From contig KN834758.1 in the NCBI GenBank assembly GCA_000827265.1, forward strand, positions 310,001 through 374,000: a stretch of 64,000 nt of DNA. The letters are read 5' to 3'. The notes below the pieces were generated by a model. The model saw only the letters and a program-made list of their open reading frames with translations, was not told the origin of the DNA and did not search any database. How positions within the stretch are numbered: position 1 is the stretch's first letter; every line of letters begins with the position of its first letter. Position numbers and translations under genes: made by a program. This DNA is from Collybiopsis luxurians FD-317 M1 (taxonomy: Eukaryota > Basidiomycota > Agaricomycetes > Agaricales > Omphalotaceae). Positions 35,604 to 50,392 of this stretch are shown piece by piece.

Positions 35604-36804
35604 ATGAATTCCTCGTCCGCAGCAGGGCCTGTCTCCATCTCTCATTTCAATGAAAAGTCTCCCAATTCTCCCTTTCATTCTCCTTCCTCTCCATCCTTAC
35701 CATCTTCCTCCCACTTTCTCACTCCCCAGACTCCCTCGCTCTCCCATCGTTTTCACTCGCAGCCTCTTCCATACTCTCGTCCCCCCCGTGCTTTTCGGAT
35801 TGCGAATCTCGTTCGTCCATGGCTACCAATAATCTTGTACGCCCTTACAAGCCTCGGGTTTCTCGTCGCTATCGCCTTTTACAAAGCTCAACTTTTTGCT
35901 GGTATGTTTACTCTTTTACTTTTCTCGTTCCTATAGCCTCTGACATCTTTTTCTGCAGCTCTCGATGAGTTATCCATGTGGCTACAAGCTGACCCCACCT
36001 ACGGTCAAGCCGTACTCTTCTTCCTCATATTTCTCACCACGTTCCGTGAGTTACTCTCTTGGCTTCAATATCGATCATCATCCTGATTTCATCTCAGCAC
36101 CCATTCCCCTCTATTCTACACTCATTATACTCTCTGGTTATACTTTCGGGTCATGGACTGGCGCCGTCCTCTCTTATTTCGCCGCGCTTTCCGGTGCTCT
36201 TGTCGTGTTTCTCATCTCCCGCACTCTCCTCCGGGAGACCATTTCCCGATGGCTTTCATCCACTAATACCCTCAAACGTGTCGTTCAAGCCATCGAGAAG
36301 AGACCAAAGCTTCTTTTCCTCATTCGTCTCGCTCCCTACCCTTACAATGTCATGAATTGTCTCCTCGCAGCTTCTCCAACCTTGACATTGCAGACCTATA
36401 CTCTCTGCACCGCGTTATCGTTATTCAAGGTTATCATTCACACCAGTCTCGGTGCATCCATTCACTCATTCAGGGATTATCACATGGCAACCGAGGAAAG
36501 CACCCAACCCAATCGCGCGGATACCGTAGCACGCATGTGGACAATCCTTGGGATCGCCCTTTGTATAGCTATTCTCGTCTATCTTTCCTACGTTGCAAGA
36601 AAAGCCATTGATGAGGAGCTTGAAGGAGATTGTACTCTTCGTCGATGCGAAGACGGGGACGAGGAAGAGAATGTCGCCTTCTTATCTCCAAGAGGTGACG
36701 TGGAACATTCTGCCGCAGACCAGCAAATGTCGGAATCTCCTTCTCATCAGTTGATATCGCCGCGTCCCTCTACGTCATTCGAGGGGAGACCACAATCTAA
36801 CTGA
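35604..36804 (+). CDS. TVP38/TMEM64 family membrane protein (VTT domain)
   Basis: A Golgi/endomembrane multi-pass protein of the SNARE-associated (DedA/VTT) family. The start gives MNSSSAAGPVSISHFNEKSP and a Ser/Pro-rich cytosolic leader. TM1 is WLPIILYALTSLGFLVAIAF. After two introns (the second rejoins LTTF and PPIPLYSTLI) the VTT core appears: LIILSGYTFGSWTGAVLSYF, ALSGALVVFLISRTLLRE, and LLFLIRLAPYPYNVMNCLLA, the conserved 'R..P.P..............' block. Then come LCTALSLFKVIIHTSLGASI and a last helix ILGIALCIAILVYLSYVARK. An acidic/Ser-rich tail ends FEGRPQSN. It is about 360 residues. Reading frames and splice signals are clean. Confidence 0.88.
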
Positions 36805-37591
36805 ATTGCACTATGTTGTGATTGCTTTCGCCGTATTTACTTGCAATTCTTTTACACATACTGTACTTAATCCTCACGGTCGTTATTTTACGGACTCTCT
36901 TGTTCTGCTCCTGCTTTCTTCCCTTGTTCGGCTGCAGGAAACAGCAGTTATTTTCAGCTTTCCCTCCTTTTCTACGTGGTTCTTTTGCAGGTCCTCATTT
37001 GCGGATCTCTTTTTAAAACTCTTTCTTAGAGCACATGGACTCGCTGTATTACGGTTTTAAACTAGCAAACGCAATGTACCATTATTTTTTTACCTTAGGA
37101 AGATTTCAAGTTTGCATGAAACCCGTGTGAAATGAATGCTGCATTGCGCCACACTTCCTTATCATGGTTCCATCTCGTTACAATTATCACGCATTTTTTG
37201 TGTTGACGACCATTGTAAGGGATTGAACTAGGCAAGAACCGCATGTTTGAATTGACGTATACATTACATATGTATACACTATCCGGCTGCGTAGTGAATA
37301 TCCGAGTTTCACAAGAGAGAGAGCGTCCATACAAGCAGTCAAAGTAGGTATGAATACAAGTCTTTATCGAAAGATGATAGCATATGTAGATTCCAAGGCT
37401 CATTGTGTAGCCCTCGGGAGCACAAATGGCTTAGGAAGGCATATAAGCGTTTAACCAGTTTCATATACATGGCAAAAGGCATACAGAAGCAACAAGAAGC
37501 GCAGTTCGCTCCGTAGATATAGATTCAAGAAGCTATCGCCTGGGAGAAGATTTGAAACTGAGTAACTGGGATTAAAAAAGAAGAGAAATAC
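36805..37591. other. Intergenic region between convergent genes
   Basis: 787 bp between the TVP38-like stop and the stop of the glycine-rich gene. The first part is T-rich (probable 3' UTR). No gene, repeat or RNA signal was seen. Confidence 0.4.
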
Positions 37592-37969
37592 TTACAGTAA
37601 CGAAAGAGTCAAGTCACCATGGACTCGAGCTTTCAGTTCCACAGCAACATCCAAGTTGAGGTCAAGTCTCAGCTTCAGCGGCTTATCTCCACCGCCTCCG
37701 CCTCCGCCGCCGCCACCTCCAGCGACGCCTCCTACCAGTCCGCCAACAGTGTCCCCAACGGTTCCCACTGCGCCAGTAGCGGTATCCGCAACTTCGTTCA
37801 CACCCGGCAATCCCCCAACACCACCACCCTGTTGTTTTTGTTGGCCACCGCCTCCACGACGACGATTGCGAGGTGCACGGGAACCGCTATCACTTGCTAC
37901 AGAAGCGCTACGGGAAGCCCGTCGACGAGAACGTGGTTGCTGCGCAGGGGAGGGAGAGTCACCGGCCAT
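37592..37969 (-). CDS. Small glycine-rich hypothetical protein with conserved-looking C-terminus
   Basis: A single exon of 125 codons, MAGDSPSPAQQPRSRRRASR..., with no intron. The first third is basic and Ser-rich (RSASVASDSGSRAPRNRRRG), followed by Gly/Gln repeats. A Gly/Val/Thr segment (VADTATGAVGTVGDTVGGLV) could form a membrane-seeking helix, then comes an 11-Gly run. The last 30 residues, KPLKLRLDLNLDVAVELKAR and VHGDLTLSLL, have an alternating beta-strand pattern and look like the functional part. I believe similar 'LDLNLDVEVELKA' tails occur in other fungi, but I cannot name a function. Confidence 0.7.
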   Translation of the reverse strand: MAGDSPSPAQQPRSRRRASRSASVASDSGSRAPRNRRRGGGGQQKQQGGGVGGLPGVNEVADTATGAVGTVGDTVGGLVGGVAGGGGGGGGGGGDKPLKLRLDLNLDVAVELKARVHGDLTLSLL

Positions 37970-38479
37970 TGATGCGTTGAGAGACTACGCGCTCAGGCAA
38001 CGGGGACGCTTATAAAGGCTCCAAAGCTATGACGAGTTTCGAGGGTTATGAGCTCATATGTTGGAGTGCAATATAGATGGGATTTGATGGGATTCAACTC
38101 GCGGAAAAGAATCAAAAAAATAAACTTAAATTTTCAAAAGAAAACGTCGCTGTATGCGGCTGCAGAATGCACATCTTCTTCAGAACCATCCAGTCCAAGA
38201 ATTTTCTTTTACTTGCAAAAACTCGAAAACCAGAAAAGTCCTAGATATTTACCGGACGGTGGGTGTGTGTGCCTGATACGCCATAACAACTGCCGGTACC
38301 TTGCTTTAAGCAGTACATAGCCCCATAAACATACATACCTATGATATCACTTACGCGTCTTATGGGAGCTTTGAACATCCTCCCGCCTGTTAAAACCTCT
38401 CTTGAGTGGTAGGAATATGTACTTTTTTGAATCACTAGCCATCCTTCTTTCATAGTACGCTAATCGAAAAAAAAAAATC
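37970..38479. other. Divergent intergenic region
   Basis: 510 bp between the glycine-rich gene and the first DUF6987 gene. There is no open frame worth calling; it presumably contains both promoters. The A-run at 38467-38477 lies directly before the DUF6987 start codon. Confidence 0.35.
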
Positions 38480-39398
38480 ATGTCGCAAGCTGGAGATCCC
38501 GCTACCTACCGCTTCGGCCAAGGACTCGATAACGCACCTCCCCCAAGTACTACCAACGACGAGCGAACGGACGAGGAAAAGAAGAAGGAAGCCGAGATCG
38601 CAGAGCGTCTTTCTCGCCTGATCGAAGATGCCAATTCTCGAGTCGTCCCGCTCTGCAAGATGATTCGTAAAGTAAGGTTAATTCAACTCATGATCTTCTG
38701 ACGCTGAGTTTGTTCTTCAGCACATCGAGAATATGGATTCTCGGAAGGAGGAAGATCGAAACGAGGACGAGCTTGTCCAACAAGTCAAGCCCCTCCTGCA
38801 GCAAGCCGAGCAGATCATGAACGAAACCTATGGCATGATGAAGGGTGCCGACCCGGATAACAAAATCTCAAACAGAGCTCAGAATCACCAAAAGGCTCAC
38901 AAGGCGACACCGGAGGAGCAGAGGCTGGCAGAAGCCTTGAAAGTAGTAAGTTTGGAAGCTCGGATGCGGCCAGTATGACGCTAACTCTCGCATTCAAAGA
39001 TGATCGAGGAAGTCGGTGGAACGATTGAATGGGCTCGTAACAAGCTCGACAGTTTCCCAAAGGCTAAGAGAGACCTTGGTCCTCTGTTTGACGCTCTTGG
39101 ACGTAAGTGTTCTGCCTCATTCAGATCGTTCTCAACTGAAACTGTTCTTCTAGAACCATTGACGCAGATAGTAGCCGGGGTCGGGATGCTTTTAGCAGGT
39201 GTTCTTAACCTCGTCGGAAATCTCCTCAGCGGCCTTGGGCTTGATTCTTTGTTGAAAGGTATTTTAGGCGCGACCGTAAGTCTATTTGCCCATATATGCC
39301 GTTGGGCAAGCGCTAAAAGAGCAAAAACCCAGGGTCTCGATAAAATCTTCATCGGATTGGGCTTTGGGCACTTGTTCCCAAACGCGAAGAAGAAGTAA
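38480..39398 (+). CDS. DUF6987 (LEA-like) protein, copy A of a tandem pair
   Basis: The start gives MSQAGDPATYRFGQGLDNAP. The conserved domain reads RLSRLIEDANSRVVPLCKMI, RKEEDRNEDELVQQVKPLLQ, GADPDNKISNRAQ and KATPEEQRLAEALKV, a close match to the fungal DUF6987 domain often found in LEA-domain proteins. The next exons give MIEEVGGTIEWARNKLDSFP and then a hydrophobic, Gly/Leu-rich stretch (LTQIVAGVGMLLAGVLNLVG, NLLSGLGLDSLLKGILGAT), likely membrane-associated. The last exon is GLDKIFIGLGFGHLFPNAKK. It has five exons. The introns sit in the same places as in the downstream copy, so the two arose by tandem duplication. The function is unknown. Confidence 0.85.
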
Positions 39399-39885
39399 AG
39401 GATCTAATAAATGAGGTGAAAAATCATGTAGCTGTATTTCATGTGTATGTTTGTACTGTATGTTTAGCCTGTATATATCAATCCCAGAGTGGCGTATAAA
39501 TCGATGAGGTTGGAGCAGTTCATACGCACACCAAAATAGTCCAATCACGCGGGGAAGACCAGACAATATTAATTATTTAATGACGGAGCTGGTCGAGTAG
39601 TTAGCTAGTTATTGCGCAGCGAGTATATTAGTACTGACGTCTTCCGTTTGGTGTATTCGGTATACGCCACATCCGCTATCGTCATATTGTCAGATGGAGA
39701 ATCCAGATGGAGGACCCGTGTCGTTGCAAGGCAAGGAAATTGTGTTCCTAGCCATGATATCACTTCCTCGTAGCTGGTGGGGCAGCGCTCCTCTTGCCTC
39801 TCTCCAGTTAGTATAAGTAACATGCGAGGCTGAGATTAAAGATAGAAAAATCCTTTGACCTTCAAAGAAAACCTGTGAAAACATC
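39399..39885. other. Spacer between tandem DUF6987 genes
   Basis: 487 bp containing the 3' UTR of copy A and the promoter of copy B. I see no remnant of an element that could explain the duplication, and no obvious match to the region upstream of copy A. Confidence 0.4.
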
Positions 39886-40818
39886 ATGTCCGAAATTGAT
39901 ATTGGCCACCCCGAAGACCTCCGCCTCGATAGAGGAAACCAAGTCGCGCCTAGCGACACCACTGACCCTCGCGACGACGACCAAAAGAAAAAGGACGCTG
40001 AAACTGCGGAGCGTTTGTCCGCCCTCATTGAAGATGCCAATTCGAGGGTGGTCCCTCTCTGCCGAATGATTCGAAAGGTTCGTACCGTAGCTCTGATTAA
40101 TAGCCCGAGTGACTAAGTTATCCTTCCTCATAGCACATTGAGCAAATGGAGGCTCGAAAGGAAGAAGACCGGAACGAGGATGAGCTGGTTCAACAGGTTA
40201 AACCGCTTCTGCAACAAGCAGAAAAGATTATGAATGAAACACAAGGATTGATCAAAGGTGCCGACCCAGAAAACAAAATCTCAAACAAAGCCAAGCAGCA
40301 CCAACAAGCGCACAAGGCAACGCCAGAGGAACAGAGACTCGCAGAGGCTCTGAAAGTGGTGAGCCGAGCATTTCCTTTGCATCGTATACTCGAGAATCAG
40401 GCTCATGCATTACGCAAGATGGTTGAAGAAGTCGGAGGCACCATCGAATGGGCGAGGAACAAGCTCGACAGTTACCCAAAGGCGAAGAAGGATCTTGGCC
40501 CGCTTCTTGATGCTCTCGGTCGTAAGTAATAGAAACATGAAGATCCGTCACCTGGTAAGGAACTGACTATTGACATTTAGAACCTTTGACACAAATTGTG
40601 GCTGGAGTCGGGATGCTGCTTGCGGGTGTTCTCAACCTTGTTGGGAACCTATTGAGTGGTCTTGGGTTGGACTCGTTACTCAAGGGAATAGTATCTGCAA
40701 CTGTAAGTAACTTGTTCGTTAGCCGCAAGAGCAAACTTACGAAGGACTCATCGTATTATAGGGACTCGACAAGATATACCAGGGCCTAGGCTTGGGGAAA
40801 CTATACGGTGGAAAGTAG
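39886..40818 (+). CDS. DUF6987 (LEA-like) protein, copy B of a tandem pair
   Basis: The start gives MSEIDIGHPEDLRLDRGNQV, which differs from copy A. The domain is nearly the same: RLSALIEDANSRVVPLCRMI, RKEEDRNEDELVQQVKPLLQ, GADPENKISNKAKQ, KATPEEQRLAEALKV, MVEEVGGTIEWARNKLDSYP. LTQIVAGVGMLLAGVLNLVG and NLLSGLGLDSLLKGI are identical to copy A. It ends GLDKIYQGLGLGKLYGGK, shorter than copy A. The intron after ALKV (donor GTGAGC, acceptor AAG before ATGGTTG) is exactly 60 nt and contains no stop, so its retention would add 20 residues in frame. The divergence lies in the N-terminus and the last exon. Confidence 0.85.
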
Positions 40819-43466
40819 TTTATAATCTAAATGCTGTATTTCTATATTGAACAGTCACTGTAACAATGGTTGAGTGTACCAATAACAATAATATGTGTTG
40901 ATCCAAACTCAGCCGAAGATGATTGACGGTCAAGTGCATGAAGGTCGGAGAAAGGTTTTCGCCGTTCGGCCCAACTGCACCATACTGTGATAGAAAGACC
41001 GATGCGCCGTTCAAATGCTCTGTTCAAGCTTGAAGATGAACCATGTGCAACTCTCTCTGTCTTGGACAGGTATTCCAATTCCCATTTTTACAACTGCTCC
41101 GCCGAACCCGCATGCGAATAGACTACAAGCTGTAATACACTTCCGTCCTCAGACCACATTCCGTGCTTGAAATATCTATGTACCAAGCTTTCCCGCCATT
41201 ATATGCAGTGCTTCGATGACGTTCAATGAGTAGCATTGCCGCATAATTACTTAGAAGCTGCAGACTCAATAGCCATATGCCAAGTGATGCTGCCAAGATC
41301 CAAATTAAGCCATTTCTATATCGATGGTTGAAGGGCTTCGGGCAAAGGTTAACGTAGGGCAAGCAAGAAGACCAGAAGCTCAACAATGATCAACCTAAAG
41401 AATTTAAATGCATTCCTTGAATGTCAGAAGTTCGAAGAAGTTCGATACTCCGAATTCGAATCATCGTTGAAGGTTATCAATAAGTATCCGAGTTAAGGCA
41501 CCTACAACCATCAGAATAAACGGCGATAGCGGGAGAGATTCGACATTGGAAATATGTACTTTGCAAGTGTATAAGGAGCATATATCGAAGGTCATACCTG
41601 TTACGGAGGGGATTCCCCAGATCCCTTGCAATAAGCATGAAAACCGGTCGTTGTGTGAATTACTCCAGAACATGGGATAAAACAGCCCCGGTTTTACAGT
41701 ACGACAAACAGATGAGATCTTTCAAGAATGTTTGCGAATGGTAGCTGGTGACGGATAAGTACGGGGAGCATATCGAGATGGTATACACCCACCTACAGAG
41801 AATGTTGATCATTCTTACTCGCTGTGGAACCATGCTGTTATCAGGGGGTTCATTAATAACAGCAGCAGTCACAGCAGTCTCCGAATAATACGCTGGACGA
41901 AAATGATCATCATGACAAAAATCAGTGACCATCTCTGCGTATCAGTGGTGGTAGCCGCAAGCCATCGTGATAATCTGGCGTAAAAACACCTATTGATGGA
42001 CATCGGTGATTCGGCGATGTATCATTAAGGGCCTGATTATGTCGTCGGTAGAGTCTGGGGTCAGTCGCCAGAATGTAACCGAGGCCTTGCCCATACTACT
42101 CTTGCCAGGTCATTATACCCGTGGAAAGCAAACTCCCATAAAAAGGTACACCCAAGTAAAAACTTCTGCTTTCTTCGATGGTTTCATCAGACACCCTCAA
42201 AAAAAAAAATGTTGGAGGGCTAGAGCCCATTAATCCGTCGCAGTACTAGTCCACCTGTGGTTGCGCGTGATCCTTGAAGGATGGCTTGACTTGAGCGAAA
42301 GTACATTCGAAAGGAGGAAGATGTATTCCGCCTCTCCGTCAATTCATCGAATGACTTTCATGGTTCAGTCCGTATTAACGGTACATCGATGATGGCGCTC
42401 GAGTATTGGTCCAGCACAGGTCATAGGTTTCCGTAACGCTCCGCCACTGACTAAATGCACGTTAAACCGTTTCGTAAACTGAATACCATTTAGTGTTGGG
42501 TATCTGGAGCACATGCAGTACTGGATCGGAACGATGATCACCGTTAACGTGACAGGAAAGCGAGGTGCAACATGAATTATACCCTTACCTCGCATATATC
42601 CGTGAGCCAGCGATGGACAGGTACGTATAGGGAATATAACGTATGGTTTGTTTAAAAGATCCAAAGTATCTGAGAAAAGAAGCTTCCCGAGGGCTCACTC
42701 TCCGAGGGTTCTGTTCTAAAAACGTGGGCAAGATGATTCCTCTGCGATCTTCTGATGATTCGATGAAGTGCCAGCCGGAGTGACGTGCAGGCATTGACCT
42801 GGGTACGTCCCCACCAGTTGATAAGTATACGCACCAGAAAGTTAAACCCAGAAAAACGGTACCAGATACGCAACACCGAGCTGATTAGAAAGTATCAAAG
42901 CGAGCAGACGAGGGGCGATAGGAGTTTGGAAAAAAAAATTCAAAAGCGGGATACGGAACTATCCAGCATTGCTTCCGCTAAGCTTCCGTGGAAGAAAAAG
43001 TTCCGGATATCTTAAGATCGCAAAGAGTTTATACCAGATTGAGCTCAATTCCAATCGATTCCAATGAATTTCATTTGGAGGGACAAGAAGGCTGCTGGAC
43101 ACAAGAATGGGTAGTTACAAGATGAGGATACGAACAACGACGAAAGTGTTAGTCCGTCGGGATCATAAGGAGGAAGGTACAAGAATTTGATACACGGGAT
43201 ATTGCGACACTGGTATAATGAGAATGGATTTTCGAGACAAGTGACGTCCGATGCAAAAGTGCGAAAGTGATAGGAAAACGTCGAAAGCAAAAAAAAAACG
43301 CAAAACAATAGGACAGCGTGAGCCGGAGGATTCCTGTAAGTCCAAAGCCGACAAAGGCTTTTTTTAAAGGATAACTCATCCAAAAAAATTCCAGATCCAG
43401 ATCCGAAGAGGGTAAAAAAAGGGCAGAAAAAGCCCTGTCCACTCACAAGAGGAAAGGCTCGCGGAA
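40819..43466. other. Gene-poor block
   Basis: 2.65 kb between copy B and the HSF-type gene, read on both strands. Several 70-100-codon frames exist (e.g. minus 41123-41386, 41660-41932), but none shows a domain, a signal peptide with cysteines, or clean splice continuation. Two similar short segments (around 41575-41600 and 41755-41780) share GGAGCATAT(A)TCGA. This is possibly decayed sequence. Confidence 0.45.
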
Positions 43467-45484
43467 CTACATATCTTTTCCGTAACCCGATTGAAGCTCG
43501 TGGTTATCCATTGAGACAAATCCATAGTCATGTTCATACCCTCTCACCATCGCAGTATCCCCTCCCATTCCTCCACTGGAGATGCCAACTTCATAAGCGC
43601 TTGCGCCACCATCCATTGGTGGAGTATTTGCTTGGGAGGAACTGCTTGCAACGCTCATCGACGAGGCCGCTGTACCGGGTCGTCCACTTGTACTGTGTCT
43701 ACTCCCGTAAGAGTCATGCATTGATGACATGGAAGAAATGGACGAAGATGAAGGCACACTTGTCAGCGAGGGAACGGATGTCGAGGACGCGGACCCCGCT
43801 GAAGGAAGTGGAGAATAGGCAAAATCTGCTTGCGTACTGCTGTAAGAATACGGAGAAGGTGAGCTCGCGTCGGAGGGGAGCTGTACCATGCTTCGAACAC
43901 GCGGAAGGGAGGAAGAAATCCCATTATGGTGAGATGAATAATGACCATTATGGGTACTGTGGTGCCCATGGTGCATTTCTGGCTGTGGAGAGCTAGAAGG
44001 ACGCTGATGCTCGGTCAACGAACCGCTAGAAGGGGAACCTCCGCCATTTTCGTAAGGAGAAGGATAAGGGCTTATGACTTGAGAATGTCTACGACTGCGG
44101 CGTACAATCATTGACGAATTACCGGCTGAATGGTAGGGCGAGCGTGTCGAGTTACCTGTGCCGGGACGGGGACTGGGAGGGGAGATTTGTCTGTGACTTG
44201 AATTGGGTCGAGAAGTTGGGCCGTAATCGTCGTATGGAACTGAATATCCCGTGGGGGGCCGAGAATGACTATCTGGGGACAGGGACGACGCCGAATGGGG
44301 ATGGTCAGAGCCATGCAAAGGCATGGAAGAATAGGGAGAACTATAGCTACTGCTTGAATGAACAGCAGTATTGATCGTGGGAGTCGGTCGAGAACTTTGA
44401 CCGTTGTAGATTGTGCTGGAGCTGTTGGAAGAAGGATTAAGCAGAGAGGAAAGACTTCCGTTATGGGACGAGGTCGAGTTTCCATTAGAAAACCACTGTC
44501 CTGCAGATGAATCTTGGTAAGAATAATTGTGATGCAACAGGGGCTCAGTCCGTGACGAGTAACTGTATGAAGGGGAGGTAGGAGAATCATCGGATGGAGA
44601 GAGAGGATGATGTCCATAACTGGAATGGGGCATATGATGAGAGTCTGAAGGCACGGTAAGAGGTGGAAGAGCAGTGGAACGAGAATAGCTGGAGCCCCAT
44701 GGGCTTCCCTGAGAAGAGCTTTGGGAGACTGGGGTAAAGGAACCTGGAGCAGAGAAGCCTCTAGATCTACCGATATGATTAGAGAGCTTTGAGCCATTCA
44801 TGCCAGAAGATGGAATTGAAAGAGGCACGGAAGTACTGGAAGGACCGAGTCCGGGGATGGCGGAACGTGGTGGAGGTATAATTTGTTGTTGCTCTTGCAA
44901 ATCGCGCTTCCTTGGTTTAGGTAAACGCGGAGGGACGCGCCGTTTGAAGTTGGCGACGACTTCTGCGGGAGAATGTCGATTGAGTGTGGGATGTGACCAA
45001 GTGCTTGCATCGGGATCATCGATTGCGGGGTCGACATTGCGCAAGTTGACTTTGCGCATGAAGCCATAGATCTAAAATGGATTAGACTTGATTGCTTGCT
45101 CGAAGTGAGAATTAACCTACATTTAGTTGTCTCGAGAAACTTGCGAATCTAGATTGACGATAGATGGATGGAAGGACGTGTAATGCAAGCTGTTCCGGCC
45201 TTTCCACAATGATGTGTTCGCCCTGTGGGTCCCAACGTATCATATGCTGGTTTTCTGGACGTTCGAGAAGGGCATATAGCTTTGTCAAAAAGGTAGCTTG
45301 AGGCTGAAGAGAATTAAAAATGAGAGAGGAAAATTGATATAGAGCGAGATGGGAGTACTTTTGAGGTGGAGCTGCTCTCGTTCTTGGGGGAATCCTTGAG
45401 GGACGATGGATGATCGTTGTCGTCGCTGTGGTCGTCTGAAGGATATGAGCGGGAGGATGAGTACGGAGGGTACATCTCAGCCAT
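43467..45484 (-). CDS. HSF-type DNA-binding transcription factor
   Basis: The start MAEMYPPYSSSRSYPSDDHS was chosen because it reads in frame across a GTACTC..TTCAG intron into PQATFLTKLYALLERPENQH. The HSF DNA-binding domain continues MIRWDPQGEHIIVERPEQLA and HVLPSIYRQSRFASFSRQLN, the recognition helix 'FaSFsRQLN'. After a second intron comes IYGFMRKVNLRNVDP. The wing and linker have a basic stretch (FKRRVPPRLPKPRKRD) that could be an NLS. The remaining ~450 residues are a Ser/His/Tyr/Gly-rich disordered region typical of transactivation segments, ending SGYGKDM. It is about 635 residues. No classical HR-A/B leucine-zipper trimerisation domain is evident. It is therefore more like fungal Sfl1/Mga1-type factors than canonical Hsf1. 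Confidence 0.87.
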
Positions 45485-45857
45485 TGAGACGTGCGGATAG
45501 CTGGAGAGCCAAAAAGGCGGAGAGGGGTTTTAAGGGTGGAAGCTGTTACGTTTGTTATTTCCGCAGACCGACGACGACTGATGGGATCGAGATCCATCCA
45601 ATCAGACTTCAATATCGAAAACTCGATTACCTTGCTTTGCCCACCGAGGCTTCCGAGGTTTCCATATTAGGCCTCCTAGGGTCCAAGCTGCCTCGTATGG
45701 TTTATCATCCTTTTTTTTTCTGATCTCTCATCCTCCTTCAATCCTGCTTCATTCAATTCTGTCTATCCTACTCCCAATGTATATATAGTCCCGTCCTTTC
45801 CCTCCTGATGTGTAGAAAAAAAAAAAAATTATGCAAATGCTAATGTACATACATTAC
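45485..45857. promoter_or_regulatory. Upstream region of the HSF-type gene
   Basis: 373 bp between the HSF-type start and the kinase stop, both on the minus strand. It contains ATATATA near 45780 and a 13-A run at 45817-45829. Confidence 0.35.

Positions 45858-50392
<4,535 letters not shown>

Noticed and set aside
41123..41932. Consecutive minus frames with hydrophobic segments suggesting a membrane protein
   Set aside because: They are in different frames, no junction gives a convincing continuous protein, and no family motif is visible.
43045..43446. 133-codon minus frame downstream of the HSF-type gene
   Set aside because: Phe/Ser/Leu-rich translation of a T-rich 3' UTR; no domain and no start context.
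44108..44797. 229-codon minus-strand frame within the HSF-type gene
   Set aside because: An alternative frame of the same strand inside a 530-codon open frame that continues from the HSF domain.
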